Source: Phycisphaerales bacterium UBA2421
GTDB lineage: Bacteria; Planctomycetota; Phycisphaerae; Tepidisphaerales; Tepidisphaeraceae
NCBI GenBank assembly: GCA_002343075.1
Contig: DDRH01000006.1
Coordinates: 37,006-101,005, forward strand
Length of the DNA stretch: 64,000 bases
Reading direction: 5' to 3'
Part shown: positions 1 through 9,197 of the stretch, in pieces
Layout: every line of letters starts with the position of its first letter
Position numbering within the stretch: the first letter of the stretch is position 1
Position numbers and translations under genes: made by a program
Notes under the pieces: generated by a model
What the model saw: the letters and a program-made list of their open reading frames with translations, nothing else
Told to the model about the DNA's origin: nothing
The model's database searches: none

Positions 1-343
1 TATCATTCTTCACCTGCTCCAGCGACCGCGCACTTAGAAAGCACGCTGGCGAAACGGCGAATACGATTTTCCCTGCACTCGCCAGCCCCGCCGCTACGCC
101 GACGAGGTTTTGCTCGGCGATACCCACTTCCACGATCTGTTCTGGCAGCGATTGTCCGAACGGCCCAAGCTTACCGCTGCCGCGGGAATCGCTGGTCACC
201 GCAATCACGGCGCGGTTCTGTTTTGCGAGCATCAAAAGCGTGTCGGCAAAAACTTCAAGGTTCGTCCTTCCCATCACCAAGCCAAGAGACAGGGCAACTT
301 CCCTGGCCTGCGGGGTGAACATGGGGGGGGATGGAGCACTCAA
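1..343 (-). CDS. Transketolase, C-terminal (pyrimidine-binding) subunit, 3'-truncated by window edge
   Basis: This is the first ~114 codons of the second half of a split transketolase; the rest lies left of the window. The visible residues (GRTNLEVFADTLL, VTSDSRGSGKL, EVGIAEQNLVGVAAGLA) are the start of the Transket_pyr domain, whose Glu in GIAEQN activates the thiamine diphosphate cofactor. The start is read as TTG at 343 because GGAGG sits 6 nt upstream (350-354); an ATG at 322 has only a C-run before it. It lies downstream of the N-terminal subunit on the same strand, 85 bp away, so the two are probably co-transcribed and form one enzyme moving two-carbon units between sugar phosphates. 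A 1-deoxyxylulose-5-phosphate-synthase-like or apulose-4-phosphate transketolase role is also possible, since these share the split architecture. Confidence 0.88.
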   Translation of the reverse strand, partial: MSAPSPPMFTPQAREVALSLGLVMGRTNLEVFADTLLMLAKQNRAVIAVTSDSRGSGKLGPFGQSLPEQIVEVGIAEQNLVGVAAGLASAGKIVFAVSPACFLSARSLEQVKND

Positions 344-357
344 CGCGAGCCTCCAAT

Positions 358-438
358 AGAACGATGAAAGATGAGCGTTGAATCATGAATCCATCGCACA
401 GCGTTACGCCCTACTTTGACTTCATCGCTCATCGTTCT
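358..438. repeat. Inverted repeat between the two transketolase genes
   Basis: AGAACGATGA at 358-367 is the exact reverse complement of TCATCGTTCT at 429-438. The right arm overlaps the stop codon of the N-terminal subunit gene. Inside the arms there are further near-copies of the ATGA/GATGA word (ATGAAAGATGAGCG, GATGAAGTC). It could form a weak long-range hairpin in the intercistronic mRNA, or be one of the short-word reiterations seen elsewhere in the window. No function is known. Confidence 0.5.
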
Positions 439-1268
439 GCCTTCATCGTTACGTCAATCTCCGCCATCGCCTTCACGTACTCCTCCTTACTCGGAACCCC
501 ATGATGCCACTTGCCTACATCTTCCATAAAGCTCACCCCGCGGCCCTTGATTGTGTTCGCGATGACCACCCGCGGCCGCACCGTCTGACGGCTGGGGGAG
601 GCCGGTTGGAATGCACTCGTCAGTTGCTCAATTGAGTGCCCGTCCACCGTCATCACTTCCCAACCAAACGCGGCAAATTTCTCATCGAGCGGTGCGTTGG
701 CGCAGACATCGCGCGTTCGTCCCGTAATCTGCAGCGTGTTGTGATCGATTATGGCGGTCAGGTTGTCCAGCTGGTAGTGCGCCGCGCACATTGCCGCTTC
801 CCAGTTGCTACCCTCGGCCAGCTCGCCATCGCCAAGGAGGACGAAAGTGCGGCAATCTCGCCCGTCTTTCTTCGCCGCAATCGCAGAGCCAACTCCAATC
901 GACAGCCCGTGTCCCAGCGCCCCGGTGTTAAACTCCACGCCCGGGACTTTCCGTGTCGGATGTCCGACGAAATGCGACCCGTACCGGCAAAGCGATTTTA
1001 GTTCATCAAATGCAAAAAAACCCTTGTCGGCCAGCACCACAAACAGCGCCTCAACCGAGTGCCCCTTGCTCTGAATGTATCGATCGCGGTCGGGCGAGCC
1101 GAAGTTCTCCGGGCTGACGCGCAACACTCGGTTGTACAACACGTTAAGAATATCAATGCAGGACAAACTCCCGCCCGTGTGCCCCGCGCCGGCATGATAG
1201 ATGATCTCAAGCACCTGCTTGCGATATTGCAGGGACTTCTGGCGAAGTTGGTGATCGGTTAAGGACAT
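429..1268 (-). CDS. Transketolase, N-terminal (TPP-binding) subunit
   Basis: 279 aa, the usual length of an N-terminal half of a split transketolase. AGAGHTGGSLSCIDILNVLY opens the domain. GDGELAEGSNWEA followed by IIDHN is the thiamine-diphosphate/Mg binding motif, and the C-terminal KGRGVSFMED is typical. The start is ATG 1268 (MSLTDHQL); the open frame continues to 1493, but the extra residues look non-coding (Cys/Arg rich). The partner subunit follows at 343, so the pair probably supplies transketolase activity. Because it borders a pectin-sugar locus, it may serve pentose or branched-pentose catabolism rather than only the central pentose phosphate pathway. That link is inference. Confidence 0.93.
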   Translation of the reverse strand: MSLTDHQLRQKSLQYRKQVLEIIYHAGAGHTGGSLSCIDILNVLYNRVLRVSPENFGSPDRDRYIQSKGHSVEALFVVLADKGFFAFDELKSLCRYGSHFVGHPTRKVPGVEFNTGALGHGLSIGVGSAIAAKKDGRDCRTFVLLGDGELAEGSNWEAAMCAAHYQLDNLTAIIDHNTLQITGRTRDVCANAPLDEKFAAFGWEVMTVDGHSIEQLTSAFQPASPSRQTVRPRVVIANTIKGRGVSFMEDVGKWHHGVPSKEEYVKAMAEIDVTMKAER

Positions 1269-1446
1269 GAATTCATGGGCTGTCGGTGCAGCGCCGACGG
1301 TCGGACTATAACGGCAGCAGGCGTGCGGAGCGACCAGGCGTTTTTGGATGTTTTGGCTCGTTTGTTGTGATAAAGTTTCGGCGGCGTCTGCGCCGTACCC
1401 GACCTTTCTGAATGGGGCACGCCCCCCACAGCGTGGCTGGTGATCA

Positions 1447-2688
1447 ATGCAACGGACTGCGATTCTCATACTTTTGATCAGCGGCTGCTTCATCGGGCTT
1501 GTCGGTGGGTGCGCCGCTTCCCCGTCTACCCTACGGCGAGACGAAATTCGTCCAGCGACCAGGCAGCTCGTGCTCGTGCACTACATGCCCTGGTACACCG
1601 CCCCGCCGCACAGCGGTGGGTGGGGTTGGCACTGGACAATGAACCACTTCGATCCGGAGCAGGCGATTGCGGGGCGGCAGCAGATCGCGTCCCACTACCG
1701 CCCGCTGATCGGGCCTTACGACTCCGGCGACCCTGCCGTGCTGGAATATCACCTGCTCTTGATGAAGCTCGCCGGCATCGATGGGGTGATTGTGGATTGG
1801 TACGGCCGGGCCGACCACTTTGATTACGCCACCATACACTGCAACACACAGGCACTCGTGTCGGCGGCGGAGAAAATCGGGCTGCTCTTTGCCATTTGCT
1901 ATGAAGATCAGACGATCCCAAAGCTAATCGAAGCTAAAAAGCTCGCCGCCGGCGATCGCGTGAGCCACGCGCAGAGCGAGATTGAGTGGCTGGCGCACAA
2001 CTGGTTTAACCGGCCCGGCTATGTTCGGCTCGACGGGCGCCCCCTGCTGCTTTCGTTCGGGTTTGCAGGGCTGACGGACGAGGAATGGGCCAAGGTGCTC
2101 GACAGCCCACCCGACCGCTGGGGCGATCGCCTTCTCTACGCAAGCGAACACCGGCAGCGCCCGTCGTCAGCGGGGGCTTTTGACTGGCCAATTCCCAATG
2201 ACTTTCCGGCGTCGCTGGACCGGTTTGAGGCGCAAGCGCGAACCATGCCACTGGCCATTCCGGTTGCATTTCCCCGTTTTCATGACATTTACCAGCAGGC
2301 CCGTGTCGGCCCTTCCTATGGCAGCATTGCCGACGACGACGGTAAGACCTGGGAAGCGACCCTCGCCCGCGCCCTGCAAGGCGAGACACCGGTTGTCCAA
2401 ATTGCCACATGGAATGACTGGGGTGAGGGAACGGGCATCGAACCCACCGAAGAGTTTGGTTATCGCGACTTAGAATCTCTGCAGCGGGGGCGGCGGGCGT
2501 TCATCGAACCCGCATTTGCATTTGACCGTGACGACTTACGCCTCCCCCACCGGCTGCTGCAACTACGGCGACAGCAGCCGGTCGCTCACGAACAGCCGGA
2601 ACTCGACCGCATCGCCGGCCTCATCGCCCAAGGCAAAACCCGAGAAGCCACCTTCGCACTGCAGCGGCTGGAGCGGAGGACAAGGTAG
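1447..2688 (+). CDS. Glycoside hydrolase family 99-like lipoprotein
   Basis: 413 aa. The N-terminus has a lipoprotein signal (hydrophobic ILILLISGCFIGLVGGC, lipobox LVGGC around residue 22), so it should be anchored in a membrane outside the cytoplasm. HYMPWYTAP near residue 45, DGVIVDWYG near 115 and TWNDWGEGTGIEPT near 325 match the TIM-barrel proteins annotated as GH99/GH71-like (endo-alpha-mannosidase relatives, also WbsX-type). GGTGAT lies just before the ATG and is a good ribosome site. It is divergent from the transketolase gene, with 178 bp between starts, and convergent with the isomerase. The substrate cannot be told from sequence; an alpha-linked glycan side chain is the family expectation. 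Confidence 0.75.
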   Translation: MQRTAILILLISGCFIGLVGGCAASPSTLRRDEIRPATRQLVLVHYMPWYTAPPHSGGWGWHWTMNHFDPEQAIAGRQQIASHYRPLIGPYDSGDPAVLEYHLLLMKLAGIDGVIVDWYGRADHFDYATIHCNTQALVSAAEKIGLLFAICYEDQTIPKLIEAKKLAAGDRVSHAQSEIEWLAHNWFNRPGYVRLDGRPLLLSFGFAGLTDEEWAKVLDSPPDRWGDRLLYASEHRQRPSSAGAFDWPIPNDFPASLDRFEAQARTMPLAIPVAFPRFHDIYQQARVGPSYGSIADDDGKTWEATLARALQGETPVVQIATWNDWGEGTGIEPTEEFGYRDLESLQRGRRAFIEPAFAFDRDDLRLPHRLLQLRRQQPVAHEQPELDRIAGLIAQGKTREATFALQRLERRTR

Positions 2689-2708
2689 CCGCCCGTGCCA
2701 CTCACTCG

Positions 2709-4130
2709 CTACGAATGCCCGTAAACATCCCACTTCAGATACTTCCCGCAGGCTTCTTTGAGCACAGCGGCGGTCAGCGAAGGGTTGACGGCGACGTGGT
2801 GTTCGTAGCCATTTTCGCAAACATAACGCAGCAAGTCCTGCAGCCGGGGCACTTTTGCCACGGCGCGGTGGCCAAATGTGTTGAGTTCATCATCCGTGGT
2901 CGTACCCTCGCCGACATACCCGCGAATCACACCGGCGGTGTCGTCAGTGGTGAAACGCGCGTAGGTCAGCGGGCCGGCGGGGGTGCGACCCTGCATCGCG
3001 CCGTAAGTGTTTTCCACGCCAAGAGTTGAGCCAAGAATCGGGGCGTTGGCGATCGTGGTGTCGGGCGCAAAATCCTTGGGCCAGTTGCCGCAATGGAAAA
3101 GGACGCACTTGTCGTCGTCCCCGCCGTAGTTGTTGTTCCAGTCGACCAGCGCACTGGGCCGCTGGCTGGCGAGCGACAACGCATACATGCTCAGCGCGCC
3201 GGTGATGTCCACTTCGCAGGCGCTGGGCATCAGCGCCTGGCTCATCATGCTCATGCTCGTACACACGTTGCAACCGAAGTTCTGCTGCAGACTGGTCCAA
3301 CATTGGATGGCAGTGCTGTGGAGGTCGTTGGCTTCGATAAACTCATCAAGCACGATGCCCAGCCGGGCCATTTGGATCATCTTTTCTTCCGGCACCTCGG
3401 GGGCAGCGGCGTAGTCGTTGATCGCGGCGAGCTTGGCTTTCACCTTCGCATCGTCAGCGGCAATTTTTCCCGCCTTCCCGAGAATCTCGCTTAAGTCGAC
3501 CGTGGTGACGCTGATGCCATAGCTTTCCAGGATTTTTTCACTGTAACGGACCGTGTTAAAAGCCCCCGGCCGTGCGCCCACTGCGCCGAATCGCGCCCGC
3601 CGCAGGCCTTTCACGGTGCGACACACGGCGACGAATTTTCCCAGATCAGCCTTAAAGGTCGGATCGCTGGGATGCACGACGTGCTTCGTGGTCAATGAAA
3701 ACGGAATCTTCGCCTGAGCAAGGTTATTGCAGACCGAAATCTTCCCACAGAACGCATCGCGCCGTCGGGCGACGCCAAGCAGGTTGAGGTCGTCGGGATA
3801 GCCCTGCACAAGTACCGGCACGTTAAGTCGTGCATGCTTGAGCGTGTCGGCAACGCCCTTTTCATCCCCAAAATTGGGCAGGCAGACGAGCACGCCGTCA
3901 ATGTCGTCGCGATGTTTACGGAACAGGTCGGCGCACTTGCGGGCTTCGGCATAGGTTTCCACGCCGCCGAGTTTGCTATCCTGCGGGGTGAGCCAGATCG
4001 GCCTGATGCCAGCTTGGTCGAACAACGCGGTGAGGTCCTTGCGCGCCTCGCCGACGAGCACATCGGGAAAGAAATCGCGGTTGCCGATGATGACGCCGAG
4101 GGTGGTTGTCGTTTCGGGACGGGTTGCCAT
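2709..4130 (-). CDS. L-fucose/L-arabinose isomerase family protein
   Basis: 473 aa. It resembles the L-fucose isomerase superfamily, which interconverts aldoses and ketoses using Mn2+. Candidate metal ligands are visible: Glu in ACEVDITGAL, Asp in ALVDWNNNYG and His in LFHCGNWP, in the order expected for the family. Start ATG 4130 is chosen because AGGAGG lies 7 nt upstream; the frame could extend to 4151. There is no signal peptide, so it is cytoplasmic. In this pectin locus it probably handles a released deoxy- or pentose sugar. L-fucose or L-galactose would fit the GH95 enzyme at 22771, but this is inference. No kinase or aldolase partner is visible in the window. Confidence 0.8.
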   Translation of the reverse strand: MATRPETTTTLGVIIGNRDFFPDVLVGEARKDLTALFDQAGIRPIWLTPQDSKLGGVETYAEARKCADLFRKHRDDIDGVLVCLPNFGDEKGVADTLKHARLNVPVLVQGYPDDLNLLGVARRRDAFCGKISVCNNLAQAKIPFSLTTKHVVHPSDPTFKADLGKFVAVCRTVKGLRRARFGAVGARPGAFNTVRYSEKILESYGISVTTVDLSEILGKAGKIAADDAKVKAKLAAINDYAAAPEVPEEKMIQMARLGIVLDEFIEANDLHSTAIQCWTSLQQNFGCNVCTSMSMMSQALMPSACEVDITGALSMYALSLASQRPSALVDWNNNYGGDDDKCVLFHCGNWPKDFAPDTTIANAPILGSTLGVENTYGAMQGRTPAGPLTYARFTTDDTAGVIRGYVGEGTTTDDELNTFGHRAVAKVPRLQDLLRYVCENGYEHHVAVNPSLTAAVLKEACGKYLKWDVYGHS

Positions 4131-4174
4131 GCGGGGCCTCCTGTGATGCATGCATGAAATGACCTTAGTCAGAG

Positions 4175-4258
4175 TGCAATTTCAGTATGAACAGGATGTG
4201 TGGAGTTGCAAGATGTGACTCAGATCGCAATGAGTTTGCGCAAAACTGCAATTTCACT
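4175..4258. promoter_or_regulatory. Candidate operator region between isomerase and pseudopilin genes
   Basis: The 203-bp divergent gap holds a direct repeat, TGCAATTTCAGT at 4175-4186 and TGCAATTTCACT at 4247-4258 (11 of 12 identical). Between them is a perfect 10-bp palindrome, TTTGCGCAAA, at 4235-4244. CG-centred palindromes of this size are typical of LacI/XylR-type operators. Which regulator binds is unknown. Confidence 0.4.
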
Positions 4259-4333
4259 GCGAGCAAGCGCGGGTAACTTGCACATTCAGAAGTCCGGGGG
4301 GCATCGGCGGAGAGTTTTTTAGGCGGAGACATC

Positions 4334-5158
4334 ATGACACACGCGCAACCGCGTCATCGTTTCGGCTTCACGCTTGTGGAATTGCTGGTGGTGATCGGAA
4401 TCATCGCACTTCTGGTGAGCGTCCTCCTGCCCACCCTCAACAAGGCCAAGGAGAGCGCCCGGCAGGTGAAGTGCATGAGCAACCTTAAGCAACTTGCCAA
4501 TGCCACGGTGCAATACATCAACGACAACAAGACGATGCTCCCCGCGGCGGCGGGTGGAAGCCCCAATTGGCATTTGAGCAACAACGTCGAGCGCGGAGTT
4601 TACGATTTTCTTTCGTGGCACCGCATCGCCGACCCGGTGACAGGCCGGACTTGGCCGGGCGAACCCGATCTGAAGATTACCAATTCCGCTCTCGCAAAGT
4701 ATATGAGCAAGGATGAGGGCGTGCTTGAAGAAATCTACCGCTGCCCCTCAGATAACTTGCTGGCCCGCCCAAACATGAACCCCAACCCCGCGCTGAAGAA
4801 GTTTCGCTACAGTTACAGCATGAACACCTTTGTTGCTAAACGCAAAGCCACCAAGATTCAGAGCCCGTCAACGAAGGTGCTCTACGTCTGCGAAGACGAA
4901 CTAACCCTGGATGACGGGCTTTACAACCCCCAACCCGGGGCATGGAACACTGGGAAGATCAATGGTGTCGCATCTCGGCACCGCATTCGCCAGGCAAAGG
5001 CGCGTAACGATTTCGGTGGCGGCGCAATCAGTACGGCAAATGAAGATTGCCTGGGAAATGTCAGTTTCGTTGACGGCCATGCCGAAATCTTCAGCCGTAA
5101 AGATGCACTCCGGAAACGGCACACCGACAACCCGGTTGACGACCCGAGTGATTTCTAA
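4334..5158 (+). CDS. Pseudopilin-like protein, prepilin-type N-terminal cleavage/methylation domain
   Basis: 274 aa. The N-terminus [18 protein letters not shown] is a type IV prepilin signal (cleavage G/F, Glu+5), followed by a long amphipathic helix with [16 protein letters not shown]. The C-terminal [13 protein letters not shown] is the processing-associated H-X9-DG type tail common in planctomycetes. A GGCGGAG box precedes the ATG. Its paralogue at 35646 shares the leader, the KAKES helix and the VDGHAE-like tail, and both sit next to a GH2 gene. It is likely assembled by a type II-like pseudopilus or displayed on the surface. A role in polysaccharide contact is inferred only from position. 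Confidence 0.88.
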   Translation: MTHAQPRHRFGFTLVELLVVIGIIALLVSVLLPTLNKAKESARQVKCMSNLKQLANATVQYINDNKTMLPAAAGGSPNWHLSNNVERGVYDFLSWHRIADPVTGRTWPGEPDLKITNSALAKYMSKDEGVLEEIYRCPSDNLLARPNMNPNPALKKFRYSYSMNTFVAKRKATKIQSPSTKVLYVCEDELTLDDGLYNPQPGAWNTGKINGVASRHRIRQAKARNDFGGGAISTANEDCLGNVSFVDGHAEIFSRKDALRKRHTDNPVDDPSDF

Positions 5159-5170
5159 AGATCCCGCGAT

Positions 5171-7930
5171 CTAAACCGAGAACAACTCCACTGGCCCGGC
5201 AAACACGTTGCCGGGCCCCGCGATATGCACAAGGATTGAAATCGAGAGCTTCTCCGCGGTGGGTGGGAATGGCACCGCCATCGCGCCATCTCGGGAGCCA
5301 TCGCGCGCGGGTGCCGGAGACACCTCAGTTGCGTCGATGAGCACTTCAGCCGGCCCTTTGATGCCGCTGATCAGAATGCGCCCCCCCGTCTCCTGCATCG
5401 ATTTCGGCGGGGTGAAGGTAGTGCGGTAAATGACGTACCCCGCCTGCGTCACCGAGTGCCCGCCAGCGGTGCCGAGGGTGATCCGCTCCCACGAATTCAT
5501 ATCGGCGGCAGCGATGGCCTGATTGGGGTCGGGCCGGTCGGGCGTAACTGGGCTGACGCGCCAATCGGCCAGCAGGTGCCGCTTCTGCACCGGCTCGACT
5601 ATCGGCGGTAGCGCGGCGGGGGCGACGGATTGCAGCACCAGCTTCGACGGCTTCAGCCCTTCCGCGGTGGCGGTAATGGTAATCTCGCCCGGCTCGCGCG
5701 TGGTTTGCACAATTAACTGCGCGATGCCGTTAAACAACGACCGCGCCGACGCCTTATCAGGCTCATGGCATTTCGGATCGCCGTTGCCCGTGCCGAGCAG
5801 CACCGCAGGGCCGGATATGGTAAAGCGAACATAGTCCCCCGCGGTCGGAACGGGGTTTCTCTCATCATCAAGGGCCGCAACCAGGATCGGCAGAGCCAGT
5901 TGTCCGTCAGCGGGGACGGTCGAGGCCCTGGCATGCAGCATGGGAAGAACGATCAGCTCGCTCGCCGGGCCGGTGGTCACTTCCTCCTGCATCGCAGCAA
6001 GCTCGCCGGCGATGTAACCCTTCGCGGTGAGCAAGCCGGGGACAAATGGAATGCGCCACGTCGCCATCTCGATCGGATCGACCCGCTGCCGGCCCAGCGA
6101 GCGGTCATTGAGCAGCACTTCGGCCTCGTCACAATTGGTGTATACCTTCAACTCGACCATCTCGCCGGGGCGGCGGTTCCAGTGGCCCAGCAGATGTACC
6201 ATTGGCTGATTCGACCACCACGCCTGGTGCAGATAAAACGAGTCTTTCTCAAATCCGCACGCATCGAGAAAACCCATCTGCGAGTTCACGCACGGCCAAC
6301 GGCCGGGCATCGGCTCGCCGCGGTAGTCGAAACCTGTCCAGACAAACAATCCGGCTACGTACGGGCGAGTGGACACGAACCGCCATGTCTCCCGCGCCGT
6401 CTCACCCCACGGATGCTTCTCCGAATCGTCGGCGGCGAGGTGGCATGCCGATTCGTCGGTGGTGTAAACCCCGCGCGTCGAAACCATACAGTGCGTCTCG
6501 CCGGCGATCAGCGGCTTGGCTGGAAACTTCTCGTGATAGGCATCGTGCGTCGGCAGTTGGTAGTTAATGCACATGACATCGAGCGCGTCGCCAATGCAGC
6601 CGTCGTTTAAAACCCCCCCACTCACGGCGGCGGTCACCGGACGCGTTGGGTCGAGGCGCTTCACCTCGGCAACCATCGTCTCGGCGATCTGTTTGCTCAC
6701 CGGCGAAGTCTGGATCGATTCTTCATTGCAAATCGACCAAAGAATGATGCTCGGATGATTGCGGTCGCGCAGCACCATGCTGCGAAGCTGACTCATGTGC
6801 TGCGGCGACGACCCAAACGCGCGGTTTTCGTCCATTACCAGCATGCCCAGCCGATCGCACGCATCGAGCAGTTCCTTCGCCGGCGGGTGATGCGCGGCGC
6901 GGTAGGCGTTGCAGCCAGACTCCTTCAGTTTTTGGATTCTGAACGCGTGAATGGAATCCGGCAGCGCCACCCCAAGACCGGCATGATCCTGATGATTGCA
7001 GGTGCCCAGGATCTTCACAGGCTGGTCATTGAGAAAGAAGCCTTCCTTTGCATCGAAGCGGATAGTTCGAAAGCCAAACGTCGTCTCAACGCAATCCAGC
7101 GACTCGCCGGCATGGTTAAGGGTTGTGCGGAGCGTGTAGAGCGATGGGGAATCGATCGACCAGAGCGCCGGCGATCGCACATCAACCGCCGTCTGCAGCG
7201 CCTGGGCGCGCCTCGACGGGATGGACAACTCTCTGGCGACCTGTGCGACGATAGTCCCGTCGGGGGCGATGATCTCTGACAACACCTCAATCGACGTCAC
7301 CGCAGGCAGCGAGTTATGCACGGTCGTCTCAATCGCCGCGGTCCAGAGCTTTCTTTGCAACGGTCGCGGGGCGACGAAAACGCCGCCGTCGGGCACATGA
7401 ATCGGCGATGTCTTGGTCAGCCAGACGTGCCGGTAGATACCCGCCCCCTCGTACCACCATCCCTCAGCAAATGTGGCATCGACCCTCACTGCGACGACGT
7501 TAAGCGTTTCGCCATATTGCGCGACGTCGCTGATATCGATGGTGAACGGGGTGTAGCCGCAAAAGTGGCGGTGCAGGAGGTGGCCGTTGACATACACTGT
7601 GCAATGTGTCGCCACGCCGTCGAAGGTGATGCTGATCCTTCGCCCGCGGTCGGATTCGTCGAGGGCGAAGTGTCTGCGGTACCACCCCACCCCGCGGGGC
7701 AGGAAGCCAGCGCTAAGGTGATTTGATGGATCAAACTTGCCTTCGACGCTCCAATCGTGCGGCAGTTTGAGCCTCCGCCAATCCGAATCATCGTAGTTCA
7801 CGCGCGCCGCCCCGCGCGACCAGCCCGCTTTGTGGTTCATGTACGCGGCGACGTGCGTATTGGGCAAGGGCGACTCGATATCGCCGAGGTGAAACAGCCA
7901 GCCGTAGTCAAAGTTGAGCTTCTCACGCAT
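5171..7930 (-). CDS. Glycoside hydrolase family 2 enzyme (beta-galactosidase/beta-glucuronidase-like)
   Basis: 919 aa from ATG 7930 (MREKLNFDYGWLFHLGD), where the GH2 sugar-binding domain begins; the open frame extends to GTG 8044. In order it has an N-terminal jelly roll (GWYRRHF, VYVNG, RVDATFAEGWWYEGAGIYR), an Ig-like domain, a TIM barrel with acid/base Glu in SICNEES and probable nucleophile in IAGETHC, then Ig-like DUF4982-type domains. A ~130-residue tail after residue ~780 could be carbohydrate-binding. No signal peptide is seen, so it should act in the cytoplasm. It is last in a leftward operon (isomerase-like, SDR, PL10, GH2). The GH2 at 33252 is a clear paralogue lacking the final tail. 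Substrate specificity is not predictable. Confidence 0.92.
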   Translation of the reverse strand: MREKLNFDYGWLFHLGDIESPLPNTHVAAYMNHKAGWSRGAARVNYDDSDWRRLKLPHDWSVEGKFDPSNHLSAGFLPRGVGWYRRHFALDESDRGRRISITFDGVATHCTVYVNGHLLHRHFCGYTPFTIDISDVAQYGETLNVVAVRVDATFAEGWWYEGAGIYRHVWLTKTSPIHVPDGGVFVAPRPLQRKLWTAAIETTVHNSLPAVTSIEVLSEIIAPDGTIVAQVARELSIPSRRAQALQTAVDVRSPALWSIDSPSLYTLRTTLNHAGESLDCVETTFGFRTIRFDAKEGFFLNDQPVKILGTCNHQDHAGLGVALPDSIHAFRIQKLKESGCNAYRAAHHPPAKELLDACDRLGMLVMDENRAFGSSPQHMSQLRSMVLRDRNHPSIILWSICNEESIQTSPVSKQIAETMVAEVKRLDPTRPVTAAVSGGVLNDGCIGDALDVMCINYQLPTHDAYHEKFPAKPLIAGETHCMVSTRGVYTTDESACHLAADDSEKHPWGETARETWRFVSTRPYVAGLFVWTGFDYRGEPMPGRWPCVNSQMGFLDACGFEKDSFYLHQAWWSNQPMVHLLGHWNRRPGEMVELKVYTNCDEAEVLLNDRSLGRQRVDPIEMATWRIPFVPGLLTAKGYIAGELAAMQEEVTTGPASELIVLPMLHARASTVPADGQLALPILVAALDDERNPVPTAGDYVRFTISGPAVLLGTGNGDPKCHEPDKASARSLFNGIAQLIVQTTREPGEITITATAEGLKPSKLVLQSVAPAALPPIVEPVQKRHLLADWRVSPVTPDRPDPNQAIAAADMNSWERITLGTAGGHSVTQAGYVIYRTTFTPPKSMQETGGRILISGIKGPAEVLIDATEVSPAPARDGSRDGAMAVPFPPTAEKLSISILVHIAGPGNVFAGPVELFSV

Positions 7931-8059
7931 GTGTAGGCGATTGTACAGGATTGGCGGGCTATTCTTCTGCCAAATGTCACCGGCACGCAAAACGCCTGAA
8001 TGGCGAAATGCACCCTGCCAGGTAAACCGTTCGCCTTCCTCCACACCCGTTCTTCGGAA

Positions 8060-8101
8060 TTCGTCATTCGAGTTTGATTCCGATTTCTGGCTTCGTCATT
8101 C
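8060..8101. repeat. Short direct repeat TTCGTCATTC
   Basis: The 10-mer TTCGTCATTC occurs at 8060-8069 and 8092-8101, just 3' of the PL10 gene and before the GH2 gene. It resembles the short-word reiterations (GTCATTCG-type) scattered between genes in planctomycete genomes. No function is claimed. Confidence 0.45.
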
Positions 8102-9157
8102 TGGCTGAACAGCCAGCTTTGCCTTCCACTCGGGGTACTCGGTATCGACGAATTTCTTCGGCCAATACTTCAGCCACTGGTAACCGGTTCGACGTTCGAT
8201 GCTGATATCCGCCAGATCATAATACACCTTGCCATCTCGATCGCCGAAGATCGGTTTGTTGCTGCCGATCTCATAAAACCGCGCCCACATCGGCGGAGCG
8301 GTGGGGTCTGCAACCACGAAACGATCATACCCGCGCGGTGTGCCTTCCTGCGGGCGATCTTCCACCCGGATGCCAACAATCTTCACCGAGTCAAGCCAGG
8401 CATGGGCGGCATCGACGGCCCGCACAACCTCCCTGGACGGCGCTTCAATCGCCATCAGCGCATGCACGATGCCAATGGTCTCGCACCCGCTGGTGCTAAC
8501 CGGTTCAAATGTCCTGGCAGATTTCGGAGTAAAGTCGTTTTGATCGTGCTGGGCACACCACGCAGTGAGCTTGCCGTCAACCCTGATCTGCGTTTTCAGA
8601 ATCACCTCGATACCCTTGTCCCAGGCCTGCATTGCCGCGGCGCGGTCGGCTGTGGGGACAAACTGATACAAGCTGTCATCCCGAGCCACCTCGCGGCAGA
8701 AAAACATGAGGCGAACGGTTGTTCCGTCGTTGTAGGTAATGTATTGGCTGTAATCCCCGCGATGCGGGTATTGCTGCGGCCAGCCGCCTGATGGCAGACG
8801 CGCTTCCAGGATGTATCGCAAGCCTCTCTCGAATGCATCAGCATACTGCTGTTGCCCGGTAGCGACGTGCATGCGTGCCAGATAACGCAGCTCGTCGGTG
8901 GTCGCACTGTTATCAAACGTAGAGCCAAGCTTAGCAGGGTCACCATCGTACAACTTCGCAGCGGTGTCAGTGTTGCTTGGCCAGCCCCCTCGGGGCGACT
9001 GGTGACTGAGGATGTTCGCGGCAATCAGCTTCGCCTCATCCGACCCAAACCACTCCGCGGGCTTGCCGAAGTGTTTGTTCGCCGAGGTGCCGGCGGCGGG
9101 CAGATTTGCGTGCAATCCCAGCAGGCAAATGAAGGCGAGAACGAATTGACAGCGCAT
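8096..9157 (-). CDS. Pectate lyase, polysaccharide lyase family 10
   Basis: 353 aa with an N-terminal signal peptide (CQFVLAFICLLGLHANLPAAG), so it is exported. The body matches PL10 pectate lyases throughout: SPRGGWPSN, FDNSATTDELRYLA, GGWPQQYP, YITYNDGT and, near the C-terminus, GYQWLKYWPKK. PL10 enzymes cut polygalacturonan by beta-elimination with Ca2+. ATG 9157 is preferred over GTG 9163 because AGGAG lies 5 nt before the ATG but abuts the GTG. It is in an operon behind the SDR gene (40 bp gap). It is one of two exported pectate lyases in the window (the other is PL1 at 37547). Confidence 0.92.
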   Translation of the reverse strand: MRCQFVLAFICLLGLHANLPAAGTSANKHFGKPAEWFGSDEAKLIAANILSHQSPRGGWPSNTDTAAKLYDGDPAKLGSTFDNSATTDELRYLARMHVATGQQQYADAFERGLRYILEARLPSGGWPQQYPHRGDYSQYITYNDGTTVRLMFFCREVARDDSLYQFVPTADRAAAMQAWDKGIEVILKTQIRVDGKLTAWCAQHDQNDFTPKSARTFEPVSTSGCETIGIVHALMAIEAPSREVVRAVDAAHAWLDSVKIVGIRVEDRPQEGTPRGYDRFVVADPTAPPMWARFYEIGSNKPIFGDRDGKVYYDLADISIERRTGYQWLKYWPKKFVDTEYPEWKAKLAVQPE

Positions 9158-9197
9158 TGGCACTCCTCACTGCAGATTCAGAGTTGTCCATCGAAGC

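Noticed and set aside
110..367. Plus-strand 85-aa frame
   Set aside because: Antisense to the transketolase subunit, which has clear family motifs.
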